Source of the DNA: JAXDLH01 sp034666705
GTDB taxonomy: Bacteria > Chloroflexota > UBA6077 > SHYK01
Direction of reading: 5' to 3'
Assembly (NCBI GenBank): GCA_034666705.1
Contig: JAXDLH010000481.1
Coordinates: 1 to 5,266 of the forward strand
Length of the DNA stretch: 5,266 bases
The position numbers were made by a program, and so were the translations under genes. Within the stretch, counting starts at the first letter, position 1; every line of letters starts with the position of its first letter. Below the pieces are notes generated by a model that was given only the letters and a program-made list of their open reading frames with translations, was not told the origin of the DNA and ran no database searches. Shown piece after piece: positions 4,879 through 5,266 of this stretch.

Positions 4879-5266
4879 CTAGTGGCCGGGGTGGACCTGT
4901 TCGGTGCGGGAATCCGCCCCTTCCTCCAGTATTTCCAGCGCCCCTATGGCGCGCGCGAGTGCTTCGACGTAGCGCCGCTCCGTGATCCAGAAGGCATTCT
5001 GCCGATTCGACAGGACGCTGAGCACGCCGGTCACGTGGGATCCTCGCTTGATGGGGGCGCACAACGCAGAGCCCTCGGTTTGCCCGCGCTCGATCCTTTG
5101 GTAGCGCGGGTCCGCAGAGATGTCGGCGACAAAAACCGTGTCGCCTGAGTCGTAGGCGAGTCCGGCTGCGCCTATTCCGACAGGAAGGCGCATCGCGGCC
5201 TGGCCTTCGGGGCTGTGCCCGATCTGTTCGTACATCTGAAGCTCCTTGCCGTCCTTGGTCGGCCGA
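4879..5266 (-). CDS. membrane-anchored GAF-domain protein, C-terminal part (gene begins at 501)
   Basis: This is the 3' part of the gene starting at GTG 501; on the circle the coding order is 501-1, then 5139-4879. Bases 5140-5266 repeat 1-127. The segment encodes the core of a GAF domain: RLPVGIGAAGLAYDSGDTVF, then VADISADPRYQ, then GSALCAPIKRGSHVTGVLSV, ending in the C-terminal helix ERRYVEALARAIGALEILEE. These match the usual GAF order of a G-x-x-G turn, the V.D.S.DPR strand, the S.L..P...G...GVL.V strands and the final helix. The C terminus ends soon after the domain at residue 253, so there is no kinase, cyclase or DNA-binding output. It may act through dimerisation or partner binding, perhaps with the upstream ATPase; that is inference. 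The stop is TAG, and the 54-residue gene follows after 13 bp. Confidence 0.87.
   Translation of the reverse strand, partial: RPTKDGKELQMYEQIGHSPEGQAAMRLPVGIGAAGLAYDSGDTVFVADISADPRYQRIERGQTEGSALCAPIKRGSHVTGVLSVLSNRQNAFWITERRYVEALARAIGALEILEEGADSRTEQVHPGH
5140..5266. repeat. terminal direct repeat, right copy (circular contig overlap)
   Basis: This is an exact copy of bases 1-127. It lies inside the GAF gene, and the reading frame is in phase on both sides, so it is best read as overlap of a closed circle, not as a biological repeat. Confidence 0.93.

Noticed and set aside
602..4893. TAG reassigned as a sense codon
   Set aside because: Five genes end in TAG at sensible places: the YaaC-like C terminus is where expected and the GAF protein stops just after its domain, with tight spacing to the next gene. 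A stop bias is the simpler explanation.
4351..5148. 265-codon plus-strand open frame
   Set aside because: It runs antisense over the GAF and 54-residue genes. Its first 90 residues are Arg/Pro/Gly-rich and it shows no recognisable motif, typical of a GC-rich shadow frame.
1..5266. CRISPR array, insertion sequence, relaxase, toxin-antitoxin pair, or classical rolling-circle Rep
   Set aside because: I looked for regularly spaced repeats with spacers, transposase or recombinase motifs, HUH motifs and short overlapping gene pairs, and found none.

Overview
The window ends exactly as it begins: bases 1-127 recur at 5140-5266. An open reading frame (GAF gene, minus strand) continues in phase across the join. 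The simplest reading is a complete circular DNA of 5139 bp, written with a 127-base assembly overlap. High GC, GC-rich third codon positions, the protein families present and a tRNA 3' end without encoded CCA all fit a high-GC actinobacterium, probably from an environmental sample. The host is inferred, not proven.

Layout on the circle. (1) Minus strand, from about 1850 down through 602, across the join to 4701: an ORC/Cdc6-like AAA+ ATPase, a membrane-anchored GAF-domain protein and a 54-residue protein, apparently one operon. (2) 1754-2061: a divergent control region with a 9-bp direct repeat at exact 21-bp steps (iteron-like), a wide 9-bp inverted repeat and a small hairpin. (3) Plus strand 2062-3893: a 234-residue Ala/Gly-rich protein of unknown function, then a YaaC-like protein. 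(4) A hairpin at 3897-3916 between convergent genes, then an 85-residue minus-strand protein (4187-3930). (5) 4188-4700: about 500 bp without a convincing gene, holding the 3' half of a tRNA-Thr(UGU) gene (4279-4320) and, beside it, clustered GGGAACA and CGTCCCG repeats and a strong hairpin.

Interpretation. The tRNA 3' half, from anticodon loop to discriminator base, with repeats on one flank looks like the attP site of a tRNA-integrating element in excised form. I find no integrase, relaxase or standard plasmid Rep gene. The element may therefore borrow an integrase in trans and may replicate, if at all, with the ORC/Cdc6-like ATPase acting at the 21-bp repeats. The cargo (YaaC-like, TM-GAF, Ala-rich protein) has no function I can assign with confidence. 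Five of the six genes end in TAG, which is unusual for a GC-rich genome. The ATPase gene has an unresolved start: conserved-looking coding sequence extends about 34 codons upstream of the first usable start codon, up to an in-frame TAG.
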